DNA of 64,000 bases from Acidobacterium capsulatum ATCC 51196 (lineage in GTDB: Bacteria > Acidobacteriota > Terriglobia > Terriglobales > Acidobacteriaceae): positions 2,356,001 through 2,420,000 of the forward strand of contig NC_012483.1 in the NCBI RefSeq assembly GCF_000022565.1, in the 5' to 3' direction. Within the stretch, counting starts at the first letter, position 1; each line of letters begins with the position of its first letter. Below the pieces are notes generated by a model that saw only the letters and a program-made list of their open reading frames with translations, was not told the origin of the DNA and did not search any database. Shown here in pieces: positions 44,599-51,517 of this stretch. The position numbers were made by a program, and so were the translations under genes.

Positions 44599-44770
44599 CC
44601 GGTTCTGCCTCCAAAAAAATCGCAATCGTCGTTCCAGATCCATCAGCCCTCCGCACAGGATTCAGGGTCGCTGCCAGCAGAGGTGGCAAACCCGAAAGCC
44701 CGTGGGAGAGCGGAATTTTTTGATCCTACGAAGGAAGTTTGAAGAGACGATGATCGCAGTATGAGCGCCG

Positions 44771-44807
44771 CTTGAATTTTCGTAACTCCTCTTGAATTTT
44801 CGTAACT
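44771..44807 (+). promoter_or_regulatory. perfect 17-bp direct repeat with 20-bp period, receptor/sigma intergenic region
   Basis: CTTGAATTTTCGTAACT occurs at 44771-44787 and again at 44791-44807. The 20-bp period is about two DNA turns, so two protein units could bind the same face. It lies between the divergent receptor and sigma-factor genes and could be an operator, or a pair of ECF-type promoter elements (GTAAC, CGT). Confidence 0.7.
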
Positions 44808-44920
44808 TATTGATCAACGTGGTGTTTTTCTTGCCACCACCCCGATTCAGCGCGAAGATTGAGGTGTCCCGTTCTCTGCCGGACAGCAGTTCTCTTTACC
44901 CGGGACGAAGGAGCCATCCG

Positions 44921-45649
44921 GTGAAACTTCCAAGCGCGCTCAAAAATTTCGCCTCGCCCGGCGTCTTTGCTCCCGCCGCCTGCGTCTCAGACATTGAGAT
45001 GAGCTCCGCCGCCATCCAACTCGCAGCCGAGGCCCAGCGTGAAAACTCCGCCGTGGCCGAGGGGCTCAAGCGCCACGACCCTGAGCTGCTCGACACGCTC
45101 ATCCTGCGCTACCAGCACCGCCTGCTGCGTTACCTGCTCTACCTCACCAGCAACCGCGAGCAGGCCGAAGACCTCTTTCAAGAGACCTGGATGCGCGTGC
45201 TCCTGCGCGGCGATCAGTTCAACGGCAACGCGCGCTTTGACACCTGGCTCTTCACCATCGCGCGCAATCTTGTCATCGACATGCGCCGCAAGCGCTCCAT
45301 GCTGAGCCTCGAAGAGCTCTGCGAAGCCAGCGGCGATGACCGCCCCATGGAAATTCCCGGCAACGGCCGCTCTCCCTTCGATCACCTTGAGCAACTGGAA
45401 AAGGGCCAGCTCCTCACCGAGGTGCTGCTCACCCTCGACCCGCTCCATCGCGAGGTCATCCTGCTCCGCTTTCAGGAAGACCTCTCGCTCGAAGAAATCG
45501 CGCAGATCACCCGCGCCCCGCTCTCGACCGTCAAATCGCGCCTCTATCGCGGACTCACCGCCCTCAAGCCGCGCCTCAGCGCGCGCACCCAGCAGCCCGC
45601 GCCTGTCACGGCGCCGCCTATCCATAGCCCGCGGGGTGCCGCCCGATGA
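44921..45649 (+). CDS. ECF-type RNA polymerase sigma factor
   Basis: A 242-residue sigma-70 family factor. Region 2 is RYQHRLLRYLLYLTSNREQAEDLFQETWMRVL with RFDTWLFTIARNLVIDMRRKR, and region 4 is LTEVLLTLDPLHREVILLRFQEDLSLEEIAQITRAPLSTVKSRLYRGL. The GTG start at 44921 has AAGGAG 7 bp upstream. An in-frame TTG at 44792 lacks such a site, and the ATG at 44998 would shorten the N-terminus. An N-terminal extension of about 45 residues precedes region 2. The ATG of the next gene overlaps its stop by 4 bp (ATGA), as for sigma/anti-sigma pairs. Its divergent partner is a TonB-dependent receptor. Confidence 0.94.
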   Translation: MKLPSALKNFASPGVFAPAACVSDIEMSSAAIQLAAEAQRENSAVAEGLKRHDPELLDTLILRYQHRLLRYLLYLTSNREQAEDLFQETWMRVLLRGDQFNGNARFDTWLFTIARNLVIDMRRKRSMLSLEELCEASGDDRPMEIPGNGRSPFDHLEQLEKGQLLTEVLLTLDPLHREVILLRFQEDLSLEEIAQITRAPLSTVKSRLYRGLTALKPRLSARTQQPAPVTAPPIHSPRGAAR

Positions 45650-46032
45650 GCCACCTCAACGCCAACACCTCTCCGCGCCATCCCGAGGCCCCCGAAGACC
45701 TCGTCAACGCGCTCCATGATCTGCACTCCGCACGCACCGCCGAGCTGGTCCAGCGCACCCGCCGCAATGTCATGGAAACCGCCCACCGCATGCAGTCCGC
45801 GCGCTCTGAAGGCCGCCGCCGCATGGGGTTCGTGCTGCTCATCTTCGGCCTTTTTGTTCTGCTGCTCACGCCCGCGCTCTGGGCCTTCTGTGAAGAGATC
45901 TTCGGGGCAAACTCCGTCAGCGACGCTACCTCGCTCGCCGTCGTCGCATTTCTCATGCTCTTCAGTACCGTGCTCGCCTTCGCCCTGGGCCAGTCGCGGG
46001 AAAGGCAAAGCAGCCGGCGCGGCTACTTCTGA
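45646..46032 (+). CDS. small membrane protein coupled to the sigma factor (candidate anti-sigma factor)
   Basis: A 128-residue protein. The N-terminal 55 residues are soluble and helical (EDLVNALHDLHSARTAELVQRTRRNVMETAHRMQ). Two membrane helices follow (about 61-81 and 92-115), and a short Arg/Ser tail (QSRERQSSRRGYF) ends the protein. Its ATG overlaps the sigma-factor stop by 4 bp, and ECF sigma factors are usually followed by a membrane anti-sigma factor. No ZAS-type zinc motif (HxxxCxxC) is present, so the role is a context-based guess. Confidence 0.8.
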   Translation: MSHLNANTSPRHPEAPEDLVNALHDLHSARTAELVQRTRRNVMETAHRMQSARSEGRRRMGFVLLIFGLFVLLLTPALWAFCEEIFGANSVSDATSLAVVAFLMLFSTVLAFALGQSRERQSSRRGYF

Positions 46033-46087
46033 TTTTTTGCGCTGGTCCGGATGACCCATCTTCCGGCATGCTGTTACACACACGCTC

Positions 46088-46612
46088 ATGAAAGCAGAAA
46101 CGCGCATCACCGAAGAATTGCGGCTCATCCCCCGCTGGTCCCTCCTCGGCGGACTCGTCGCCTTCGCGCTCGTCCAGTACTACTTCTGGGTCTTTTTGCC
46201 TTCGGTGCGCACGCGCCCGCCTGAGCTGCCCACTGCGCTGCGCTTCTATCTCATCCTCTCCTGGGGTGCGCTCGCCGCCCTCTACGTGCTCATGATCGGC
46301 TACATCAGCAATGACGCTCCCCGCCGCGGCATGGACACACGCGTCTGGATGATCTGCGTCATCATGCCCGGCGGCATTGGAGCCGTCCTCTACTTCCTTC
46401 TCCGCCAGCCCATCCTCTCCCACTGCCCCTCCTGCGGCGCCAGCATTGAGGATCACTTCCACTTCTGCCCCCACTGCTCCTGGCAGGTCGCCGCCTCCTG
46501 CGGACGCTGCTACACCAGCACCCGCGTCACCGACCTCTACTGCAGCCGCTGCGGACACGATCTCGCCAGCGACCACCCGCCCGCCCGCCTGCACGCCTTC
46601 AGCCGCGAATGA
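46088..46612 (+). CDS. membrane protein with C-terminal double zinc ribbon
   Basis: A 174-residue protein with three membrane helices (about 18-38, 50-70 and 80-102). A cytoplasmic tail follows with CPSCGASIEDHFHFCPHCSW and then CGRCYTSTRVTDLYCSRCGHDL, that is, two CxxC...CxxC zinc ribbons. It follows the candidate anti-sigma gene by 56 bp on the same strand and may belong to its operon. Related proteins in Acidobacteria are of unknown role. It resembles the N-terminal zinc-ribbon membrane protein at 2987-3658 in idea, but with the reverse domain order. Confidence 0.8.
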   Translation: MKAETRITEELRLIPRWSLLGGLVAFALVQYYFWVFLPSVRTRPPELPTALRFYLILSWGALAALYVLMIGYISNDAPRRGMDTRVWMICVIMPGGIGAVLYFLLRQPILSHCPSCGASIEDHFHFCPHCSWQVAASCGRCYTSTRVTDLYCSRCGHDLASDHPPARLHAFSRE

Positions 46613-47092
46613 GGAGTACCGCATCCCCAGGAAGCGGACAAGCCTGACAACAAACCCGCGGTTTTGAAGGGGCAGAACCTCAATCGTGCCACCCCACTGC
46701 TTTGCTGCTCGCTGGAGCAGACTTGTATCAGGGCACGACTTCAGTCGTGCCACTCAGGCGCTCTATAGTACGGGCTTCAGCCCCTGCATCCCCGCAAAAC
46801 CGTATCCGCCCCCAACGCGTCATCCTGAACCACCCATCCCCCTTGTGTCATCCAGAGCGAAGTATCGCAGGCACGCAGTCGAAGGATCTGCGTGCCCGCC
46901 GGCCCCCGCAATAATGAAGCGGACAAGCCTGACAACAAACCCGCGGCTTTGAAGGGTACGGGCTTCAGCCCGTACATAAACCAGCCCGAAAATCCCTGCG
47001 GCTTGAGCCGCTGAGGGACATTCCCGGCACCCTTCCAGCGTCTTCTCAATACCACGATTCCCCTCCCCCGCCGTATACTCTTTTGTATCGAT
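46613..47092 (+). repeat. spacer with dispersed repeats and a 36-bp near-exact direct repeat
   Basis: Module C (GTATCAGGGCACGACTTCAG, about 46727), module D (GGTACGGGCTTCAGCCCGTAC, about 46957) and weak copies of module B (about 46817-46890) fill this 480-bp spacer. GAAGCGGACAAGCCTG ... CCCGCGG starts at 46631 and again at 46916 with one difference in about 36 bp. No gene is seen; the promoter of the next gene must lie near the end (47060-47092). Confidence 0.85.
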
Positions 47093-47917
47093 ATGAGCAT
47101 CACCGCCGTCATCGTCGACGATGAGCAGTTGGCGCGCGAAGAGCTGCAATATCTGCTCGAAGGCGCGGGAGACATCGACATTCTCGCCCAGGGCACCAAC
47201 GGCATTGAGGCCGTCGATCTCATCCACGGCCATCACCCCGATCTCGTCTTCCTCGACGTCCAGATGCCCGGCCTCGATGGCTTCGCCGTGCTCAAGAAGC
47301 TCCTCGACTCCGGCTCCGGCCAGCCCCTGCCGCAGATCATCTTCGCCACGGCCTTTGACCAGTACGCCGTGCGCGCCTTTGACGTCAACGCCATCGATTA
47401 CCTGCTCAAGCCCTTTGACCGCGACCGCGTGCTGCAGGCCGTCGAACGCGCCCGCAAGCGCCTCGAAGAAAACGCTCCCAACGGCGAGCGCCCTTCCGGC
47501 TCGCAAGCCACTCCCGGCACTGATCCGCGTCTCGACACTCTCCTGCGCCTCATCGAACAAGGCCCCGCCGGCCGCCAGCCGCGCGGCAAAATTGTCATCC
47601 AGGCGCAGAATCGCCTCTTGCTCGTCGACCAGAGCGATCTCTGCTTCGCCTCCATTGACGAGGGCACCATTACCGTTGCCACCGCAGCCTTTGAGGGCCA
47701 GTCCCGCTGCCGCACGCTTGAGGAACTCCTCGAGCAGCTTGACCCCAACCTCTTCTGGCGCGCTCATCGCTCCTACGTCGTCAACATCAACCACATCAAA
47801 GAGGTCGTCCCCTGGTTCAAGAGCAGCTACCAGCTCCGCATGGGCGACCGCAAACACACTGAGATTCCCGTCAGCCGCGCGCAAACGCGCCGCCTCCGCG
47901 AGCTCTTCAATCTTTGA
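47093..47917 (+). CDS. LytTR-family response regulator
   Basis: A 274-residue two-component regulator. The receiver domain has acidic Asp9/Asp10, phospho-acceptor Asp55 in DLVFLDVQMPG and Lys106 in AIDYLLKPFDR. A linker leads to a LytTR DNA-binding domain (about 165-270: KIVIQAQNRLLLVDQSDLCFASIDEGTITV ... RCRTLEELLEQLDPNLFWRAHRSYVVNINHIKEV). No histidine kinase gene is in the window. Members often control envelope or competence genes. The downstream FecR-like gene has a direct repeat in its upstream region that could be a LytTR site. Confidence 0.94.
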   Translation: MSITAVIVDDEQLAREELQYLLEGAGDIDILAQGTNGIEAVDLIHGHHPDLVFLDVQMPGLDGFAVLKKLLDSGSGQPLPQIIFATAFDQYAVRAFDVNAIDYLLKPFDRDRVLQAVERARKRLEENAPNGERPSGSQATPGTDPRLDTLLRLIEQGPAGRQPRGKIVIQAQNRLLLVDQSDLCFASIDEGTITVATAAFEGQSRCRTLEELLEQLDPNLFWRAHRSYVVNINHIKEVVPWFKSSYQLRMGDRKHTEIPVSRAQTRRLRELFNL

Positions 47918-47976
47918 TCCGCCGCCTGCCTTCCCTCCAGATGAAGTCTGCGTCATCTCACAAAACTTCTTCTGAA

Positions 47977-47999
47977 AACTTGGGTCTTATCAACTTGGG
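47977..47999 (+). promoter_or_regulatory. direct repeat AACTTGGG, candidate LytTR operator
   Basis: AACTTGGG at 47977-47984 recurs at 47992-47999, a period of 15 bp. It lies between the LytTR regulator and the FecR-like gene. LytTR domains bind paired direct repeats, usually about 20-22 bp apart, so the shorter period is a caveat. Confidence 0.4.
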
Positions 48000-48063
48000 C
48001 TTGCCCCGCCCATCGAAACTTTCCCGGCGGGCCACCCATCTAAATCAGTGGAGGGAAAAGCGT

Positions 48064-49155
48064 ATGAGGCTCTCGCGGATCGCTTTCGTTCTGTCTCTGG
48101 CGGCCCTGCTCACGCCCGCCGTTTTCGCCCAGGCACGGGCCGTCCCCGGCACCGTCAACTACGTCGAAGGCACGGCATCCATCAACGGGCGCGCCATTCA
48201 CCCCCACGCCATCGGCTCTGAGGCCGTGCGTGAGGGGCAGTTTCTTTCCACCGATCAGAAAAGCCGTGCGGAAATGCTGCTCACCCCCGGCACCTTCCTG
48301 CGCCTCGGCCACGGCAGCTCCCTGCAGATGATCTCCCCCGACCTCACCCGTACCCAGGTGCGCCTCACCGAGGGCAAGGCGATGATCGAAGTCCTGCAGC
48401 TCTTCAAAGAGAACATGCTGCTCGTCACCGAGGACGGCGTCACCACCCGCATCGTCAAACCCGGCCTCTATGAATTCGACGCCCACGCCGGCATTGTCCG
48501 CACCTTTGATGGCCGCGCCCTCGCCTTCGTGCGCCCCAATGACCCGCACCATCCGGTCGTCGTCCGCACCTCGCATGAATTCCTGATTCCCCCGCAGGCC
48601 GCCAGCGGCTCCGTTCCTCCCTCGGTCAAGCTCAAGGCGCAGCACTTTGACCGCAAGCAGGAAGAAACAACCGACGCGCTCTATGGCTGGAGCAGCCTCC
48701 GCGCGCGCTACCTCGCCCAGGCCAATATCTCGCTCGCCTACCAGTACGCCGGTTACGGCGGCTTCAACCCCGGCTGGTACTGGAACCCCTATCTCTGGGG
48801 CTACACCTGGATGCCCGGCGGCGGCATGTTCTGGGATCCCTTCGGCTGGGGCTTCTACTCGCCCTGGTGGGTCTATGGCGGCTATCCCATCTACGGTGGC
48901 GGATACTACGGCGGAGGCTACTACGGGCGCGGCGGCTACATTCCGCCTTACAACAATGCCCACGGCAACTTCGGCCCCGGCCATAACTTCACCGGCGGAC
49001 CCCGTCCGGCCTTCGGCACCGGCCGCAGCGGCGGACCCATGCCCGCCTTCAACGGCGGCGGCTTCCACGCCGGCGCGGTAGGCGGAGGCGGTTTCCACGG
49101 CGGAGCAATCGGAGGCGGAGGCTTCCACGCCGGTGGCGGCGGCATTCACCACTAA
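48064..49155 (+). CDS. exported FecR-domain protein with Gly/Tyr/Trp-rich C-terminus
   Basis: A 363-residue protein with a signal peptide (MRLSRIAFVLSLAALLTPAVFAQA). GGAGGG lies 8 bp before the ATG at 48064, so this start is preferred to an upstream in-frame codon at 47914. Residues about 30-120 form a FecR-type domain (VNYVEGTASINGRAIHPHAIGSEAVREGQFLSTDQKSRAEMLLTPGTFLRLG). The C-terminal 120 residues are Gly-, Tyr-, Trp- and Phe-rich, with FNPGWYWNPYLWGYTWMPGG near residue 235 and GGGFHAGAVGG repeats at the end. The tail looks disordered or aggregating, like surface or matrix proteins. Function unknown; it may be regulated by the LytTR protein upstream. Confidence 0.85.
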   Translation: MRLSRIAFVLSLAALLTPAVFAQARAVPGTVNYVEGTASINGRAIHPHAIGSEAVREGQFLSTDQKSRAEMLLTPGTFLRLGHGSSLQMISPDLTRTQVRLTEGKAMIEVLQLFKENMLLVTEDGVTTRIVKPGLYEFDAHAGIVRTFDGRALAFVRPNDPHHPVVVRTSHEFLIPPQAASGSVPPSVKLKAQHFDRKQEETTDALYGWSSLRARYLAQANISLAYQYAGYGGFNPGWYWNPYLWGYTWMPGGGMFWDPFGWGFYSPWWVYGGYPIYGGGYYGGGYYGRGGYIPPYNNAHGNFGPGHNFTGGPRPAFGTGRSGGPMPAFNGGGFHAGAVGGGGFHGGAIGGGGFHAGGGGIHH

Positions 49156-49244
49156 TCCCGGGCACGAATCTCTAGCCCGGCTCCCAAACCCTGACCCCAA
49201 GCCGGCTCCCAAGTTCTGATCTCTGACTTGGCTCTCTCACTCTC

Positions 49245-49270
49245 GAGGCGGATCGCACCCGATCCGCCTC
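49245..49270 (+). terminator. hairpin after the FecR-like gene
   Basis: GAGGCGGATC / GATCCGCCTC stem with a 6-nt loop, about 90 bp downstream of the stop. The following TTCGCATTTC is only weakly T-rich, so termination strength is doubtful. Confidence 0.55.
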
Positions 49271-49325
49271 TTCGCATTTCCAGGAAGCCACCGCCCCCCT
49301 GCCATCCCGGCCAAACGAAGTGAAG

Positions 49326-49422
49326 AGGCCCCTGCAACTCCTCCGCACTGAAGGGTACGGGCTTCAGCCCGTACATCTACAGCCTAAGCAAACGGGGCTT
49401 TAGCCCCCGAGGGACAAGCCAT
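49326..49422 (+). repeat. 97-bp exact direct repeat, copy 1 (module A tail + module D)
   Basis: Identical over 97 bp to 49676-49772, offset 350 bp. It contains CCTGCAACTCCTCCGC, the GGTACGGGCTTCAGCCCGTAC hairpin and the GGGGCTTTAGCCCC hairpin. The 731-bp spacer 49156-49886 otherwise holds a terminator-like hairpin, another module A (about 49476) and module B (49538-49620), and no gene. Confidence 0.95.
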
Positions 49423-49675
49423 TACCCCGCTTGGCCGCTGACATCTCCCCTGGCAACTTCTGCACTCCTGCCATCCCGACCGAACGAAGTGAGTGGAGGG
49501 ACCTGCATTCCCATCCCGAACTCCGCCCACACCCACGATGCGTCATTCTGAGGCCAACGGCCGAAGAATCCCGGCGAAACTTCGGCCGCCAAACGCCGCC
49601 CCAAGTTTCTCCCACCATCCCAGCCGCCCTTCTCCGCGCCGTCGCGGCACCGCGATCCCACCGAACAAAGTCGGC

Positions 49676-49772
49676 AGGCCCCTGCAACTCCTCCGCACTG
49701 AAGGGTACGGGCTTCAGCCCGTACATCTACAGCCTAAGCAAACGGGGCTTTAGCCCCCGAGGGACAAGCCAT
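49676..49772 (+). repeat. 97-bp exact direct repeat, copy 2
   Basis: Second copy of the element at 49326-49422. The absence of any mismatch points to recent duplication or gene-conversion-like homogenisation. Confidence 0.95.
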
Positions 49773-49807
49773 CCCCCCAGGCCACCCACATTCCCCACCC
49801 AGCCCCC

Positions 49808-49835
49808 GACAACTGACAACTGACAACTGACAACT
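49808..49835 (+). repeat. heptanucleotide tandem repeat (GACAACT x4)
   Basis: Four perfect copies of GACAACT, followed by GGGGACTGACGAC. Related short strings (GACTGACAACTGAAAACT at about 15363; CACTGAAAACTGA at about 19318) occur in other spacers. Confidence 0.9.
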
Positions 49836-49886
49836 GGGGACTGACGACCCAAAAACTCCCACAGCCCCACCCGGTACCATAAAGCT

Positions 49887-51143
49887 ATGTTCGGCAAGCT
49901 TTACGCCAATTGGATGTACCGCTGGGAAACCGCCCTCACCACCCGCGATGAGAACCGCGTCGTGCGCCCCCTTGAATGGGGCTTTGACTGGCTCGCCGAC
50001 TTCCTCGAAACCGCCGGAATCGCCCCCCAGGCTGCCGCCGCCACCGGCAACCCCGCCGCCGAAGAAGCCGCCATGCTCGCCCTCAACGAAGCCGTCCTGC
50101 GCATGCCGTCCTTCTTCGACTACACCCCGCCCGCGGACTACCGCCTCGAGTCCCGCCACCCCGAGCTCTTCCCCACCAACGTCCGCCCGGAGACCCTCGC
50201 AAAAGACGCCGAGCTCAAGCAGCAGGCCCGCGACGGACAGCTCCCCACGGCCGAATTCCTGCGCTTCACCTCGCCCGTCCGCACGCCCTACCCTGAAAAC
50301 GATCTCGTCAACGCGCGCTGGTTTCCCGCGCCGCCCGAGCGCCAGGCCGGCAAGCCCAGACAGGCCATCATCGTCATGCCCCAGTGGAACGCCGACGCCT
50401 TCAGCCACAACGCGCTCTGCACGCTCTTCAACCGCTTCGGCATCTCGGCGCTGCGCCTCAGCAAGCCCTTCCATGACATTCGCCGCCCCGCCGAGCTGGA
50501 GCGCTCCGACTACGCCGTCAGCGCCAACATCGGCCGCACCCTCGCCGCCTGCCGTCAGGCCGTGGTGGACATCCGCTGCTGCCTCGATTGGCTTCAGGCC
50601 CAGGGCTACGAGCAGTTCGGCATCCTCGGCACCAGCCTCGGCTCCTGCTACGCCTTCATCGCCTCGGCTTTCGATCCGCGCCTGCAGGTCAACGCCTTCA
50701 ACCACGCCTCCATGAGCTTTGGCGATGTTGTCTGGACCGGCCAGAGCACGCGCCACATCCGCGCCGGCCTCGAAGACGCCGGCCTTACGCAAGCCCGCCT
50801 CGATGCCGTCTGGCGCGCCATCAGCCCCGTCTCCTACATGCAGCGCTTCGCCCGCCACCCCAAAAAGGTGCTGGTCGTCCACGCCACCTACGACCTCACC
50901 TTCCTCCGCCAGTACTCGCAGGAGGTGCTGCATAATTTCGCCGCCTACGGCATCGATTTCGTCTCGAAGGTCCTGCCCTGCGGCCACTACACCACCGGCG
51001 AGCCGCCCTACAACTACCTCGACGGATGGTATCTCGGCTCCTTCGTCTACTCGGCCTTCAAATCACTGGCCGAAAACCCGCTCCCCATCGCCAGCCCCAG
51101 CCAGCCGGAAGCGGCCCTGGAACCCGAAGCCACCGCCCAATAA
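49887..51143 (+). CDS. alpha/beta-hydrolase (ABHD18-like)
   Basis: A 418-residue protein of the alpha/beta-hydrolase superfamily. The nucleophile elbow GILGTSLGSCYAF (GxSxG, Ser near residue 250) comes after IIVMPQWNADAFSHNALCTLFNRFGISALRLSKPFHD, which resembles the oxyanion region. VVHATYDLTFLRQYSQ and CGHYTTGEPPYNYLDGWYLGSF near the C-terminus supply the acid and His. The long N-terminal region (WGFDWLADFLETAG) and overall length fit the ABHD18-like group, whose members are mostly uncharacterised. It is monocistronic. Substrate not predictable; esterase or lipase activity is plausible. Confidence 0.82.
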   Translation: MFGKLYANWMYRWETALTTRDENRVVRPLEWGFDWLADFLETAGIAPQAAAATGNPAAEEAAMLALNEAVLRMPSFFDYTPPADYRLESRHPELFPTNVRPETLAKDAELKQQARDGQLPTAEFLRFTSPVRTPYPENDLVNARWFPAPPERQAGKPRQAIIVMPQWNADAFSHNALCTLFNRFGISALRLSKPFHDIRRPAELERSDYAVSANIGRTLAACRQAVVDIRCCLDWLQAQGYEQFGILGTSLGSCYAFIASAFDPRLQVNAFNHASMSFGDVVWTGQSTRHIRAGLEDAGLTQARLDAVWRAISPVSYMQRFARHPKKVLVVHATYDLTFLRQYSQEVLHNFAAYGIDFVSKVLPCGHYTTGEPPYNYLDGWYLGSFVYSAFKSLAENPLPIASPSQPEAALEPEATAQ

Positions 51144-51493
51144 ACCCGTTCCCCACCGAGGCGTCATTCTGAGGCCAAAGGCCGAACCGGGCCCCCCGGG
51201 AACAGGTCTTCGTGCCCGAGGTGGCGAGCGGAGGGACCGCATTCCCTCGCCGCCAATGACCCGCCCCCACCCGCGATGCGTCATTCTGAGCGCAGCGAAG
51301 AATCCCGGCGATGCTTCGACCGCCAAAGGCCGCCCGAGGCTTCTCCCACCATCCCAGCGGCTCTTCTCCGCACTCTCAGCGTCCTGCGCGATAGCTCCCT
51401 GGGCTGATCCACTTCTGCAGCTTACTGTGGGCCACTTAGAAGCGCCGCGCGTCTGCAAGCAATCAAGATAGGCGGCATGATATTCAACTTATA
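51144..51493 (+). repeat. spacer with two module B repeats
   Basis: CATTCTGAGGCCAAAGGCCGAA (22 bases, about 51160) is a diverged module B, and CATTCTGAGCGCAGCGAAG through TTCTCCCACCATCCC (about 51280-51356) is a full one. The remaining bases up to 51493 should hold the promoter of the next gene; TATAAT at 51490-51495 is a perfect -10 hexamer without a clear -35. Confidence 0.8.
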
Positions 51494-51517
51494 ATGGGCG
51501 TGCTATACCCTACCATC

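Noticed and set aside
44792-44920. N-terminal extension of the sigma factor from TTG 44792
   Set aside because: It would place the direct repeat and probable promoter inside the coding region; GTG 44921 has a strong ribosome binding site.
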